Shown here piece after piece: positions 63,719 to 64,000 of a stretch of DNA of 64,000 nucleotides; position 1 is the first letter of the stretch, and every line of letters begins with the position of its first letter. The stretch is from Deltaproteobacteria bacterium ADurb.Bin207 (GTDB lineage: Bacteria > Myxococcota_A > Polyangia > Polyangiales > Polyangiaceae): the NCBI GenBank assembly GCA_002070115.1, contig MWCO01000024.1, forward strand, positions 1 through 64,000, written 5' to 3'. Both the position numbers and the translations under genes were made by a program. Below the pieces are notes generated by a model that was not told where the DNA came from, made no database searches, and saw nothing but the letters and a program-made list of their open reading frames with translations.

Positions 63719-64000
63719 GTTGGTCTCCTTTACTCGCCCATGCACGTTCGTCATTTCATCGCGAACGGTAGCCAGCCGGACACGATTGAACCCGGGAGTG
63801 AGCCCCCACTGAGCCCATCTCGACGCCCATCCTATCCCCTCATTTGCAGTGGCTGTCAACACGATCCGCGCATCATCGCGTGGGTCCCCCAGCCAACATA
63901 GACCAAACCCATTCGCACCATACGCCGATGAGTTGAGCGATTCAAGAGCCTGATGCGGAGTCCTTTGCCCAACGCAGACAATTTGCCTATTTCTTTAGGA

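Noticed and set aside
1-64000. CRISPR arrays, rRNA, tRNA, prophage or integrase genes
   Set aside because: No regularly spaced repeats, no rRNA-like or tRNA-like structures, and no phage or integrase proteins were seen.

Overview
The window looks like a chromosomal segment of a myxobacterium (Myxococcota, perhaps Polyangiales). This is inferred from protein architecture, not from a marker gene. The evidence is: MYXO-CTERM-like tails (cysteine, membrane helix, arginine cluster) on secreted proteins, arrays of the Cys/Asp-rich MopRP metal-binding motif, an AgmX/PglI-type C-terminal domain, two PilZ proteins of the myxobacterial type, Hanks-type kinases, and many lipoproteins with Gly/Ala-rich linkers. 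Base composition is moderately GC-rich by eye. Many genes have good GGAGG-type ribosome binding sites, and translational overlap (ATGA, GTGA) is common.

Layout. 1-992: a decayed IS4-like transposase fragment and an AT-rich stretch without genes. 993-8717 (minus): a tight four-gene operon of an asparaginase-like lipoprotein, a Na+/H+ antiporter-like protein, a 1403-residue antiporter fused to an AAA+/STAND-like ATPase, and an MscS-like lipoprotein. 8868-14419 (plus): a glycosyltransferase and two secreted MopRP proteins. 14678-21372 (plus): a complete rnfCDGEAB operon followed by a RseC/MucC-like gene and apbE, which makes the covalent flavin attachments that RnfD and RnfG need. 21441-25036: a secreted subtilase and an extensin-like (M15-related) lipoprotein. 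25334-32584: an RND pump (adaptor and permease), a DedA protein and a Na+/Pi cotransporter.

32705-45013 holds scattered genes: a DHA2 drug transporter, a PilZ protein, a polytopic GT-C-like membrane protein, a zinc-ribbon protein, xanthine phosphoribosyltransferase, an intact Ser/Thr kinase, an unrecognised protein, a glycosidase-like lipoprotein and a DEAD-box helicase with a DbpA-type RNA-binding tail. 45038-50465 (minus): an AgmX-tail lipoprotein, an OmpR/PhoB-type regulator with its histidine kinase, and a serpin lipoprotein. TGTCA repeats with 11-base spacing, like a Pho box, lie in front of both the kinase gene and the AgmX-tail lipoprotein gene, suggesting a small autoregulated regulon. 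50844-63718: an amino-acid permease, a membrane pseudokinase, a large Gly-rich lipoprotein, a second PilZ protein, a small lipoprotein, an AspT-family transporter, an aldehyde-dehydrogenase-like protein without its catalytic residues, and a eukaryote-type citrate synthase.

The most unusual signals are the antiporter-ATPase fusion and its operon, and the repeated occurrence of enzyme folds with altered active sites: the asparaginase-like lipoprotein, the Walker A Lys-to-Arg ATPase, the pseudokinase and the ALDH-like protein. The bacterial serpin and the Pho-box-like repeats come next. No rRNA, tRNA, CRISPR array or intact insertion sequence was seen.
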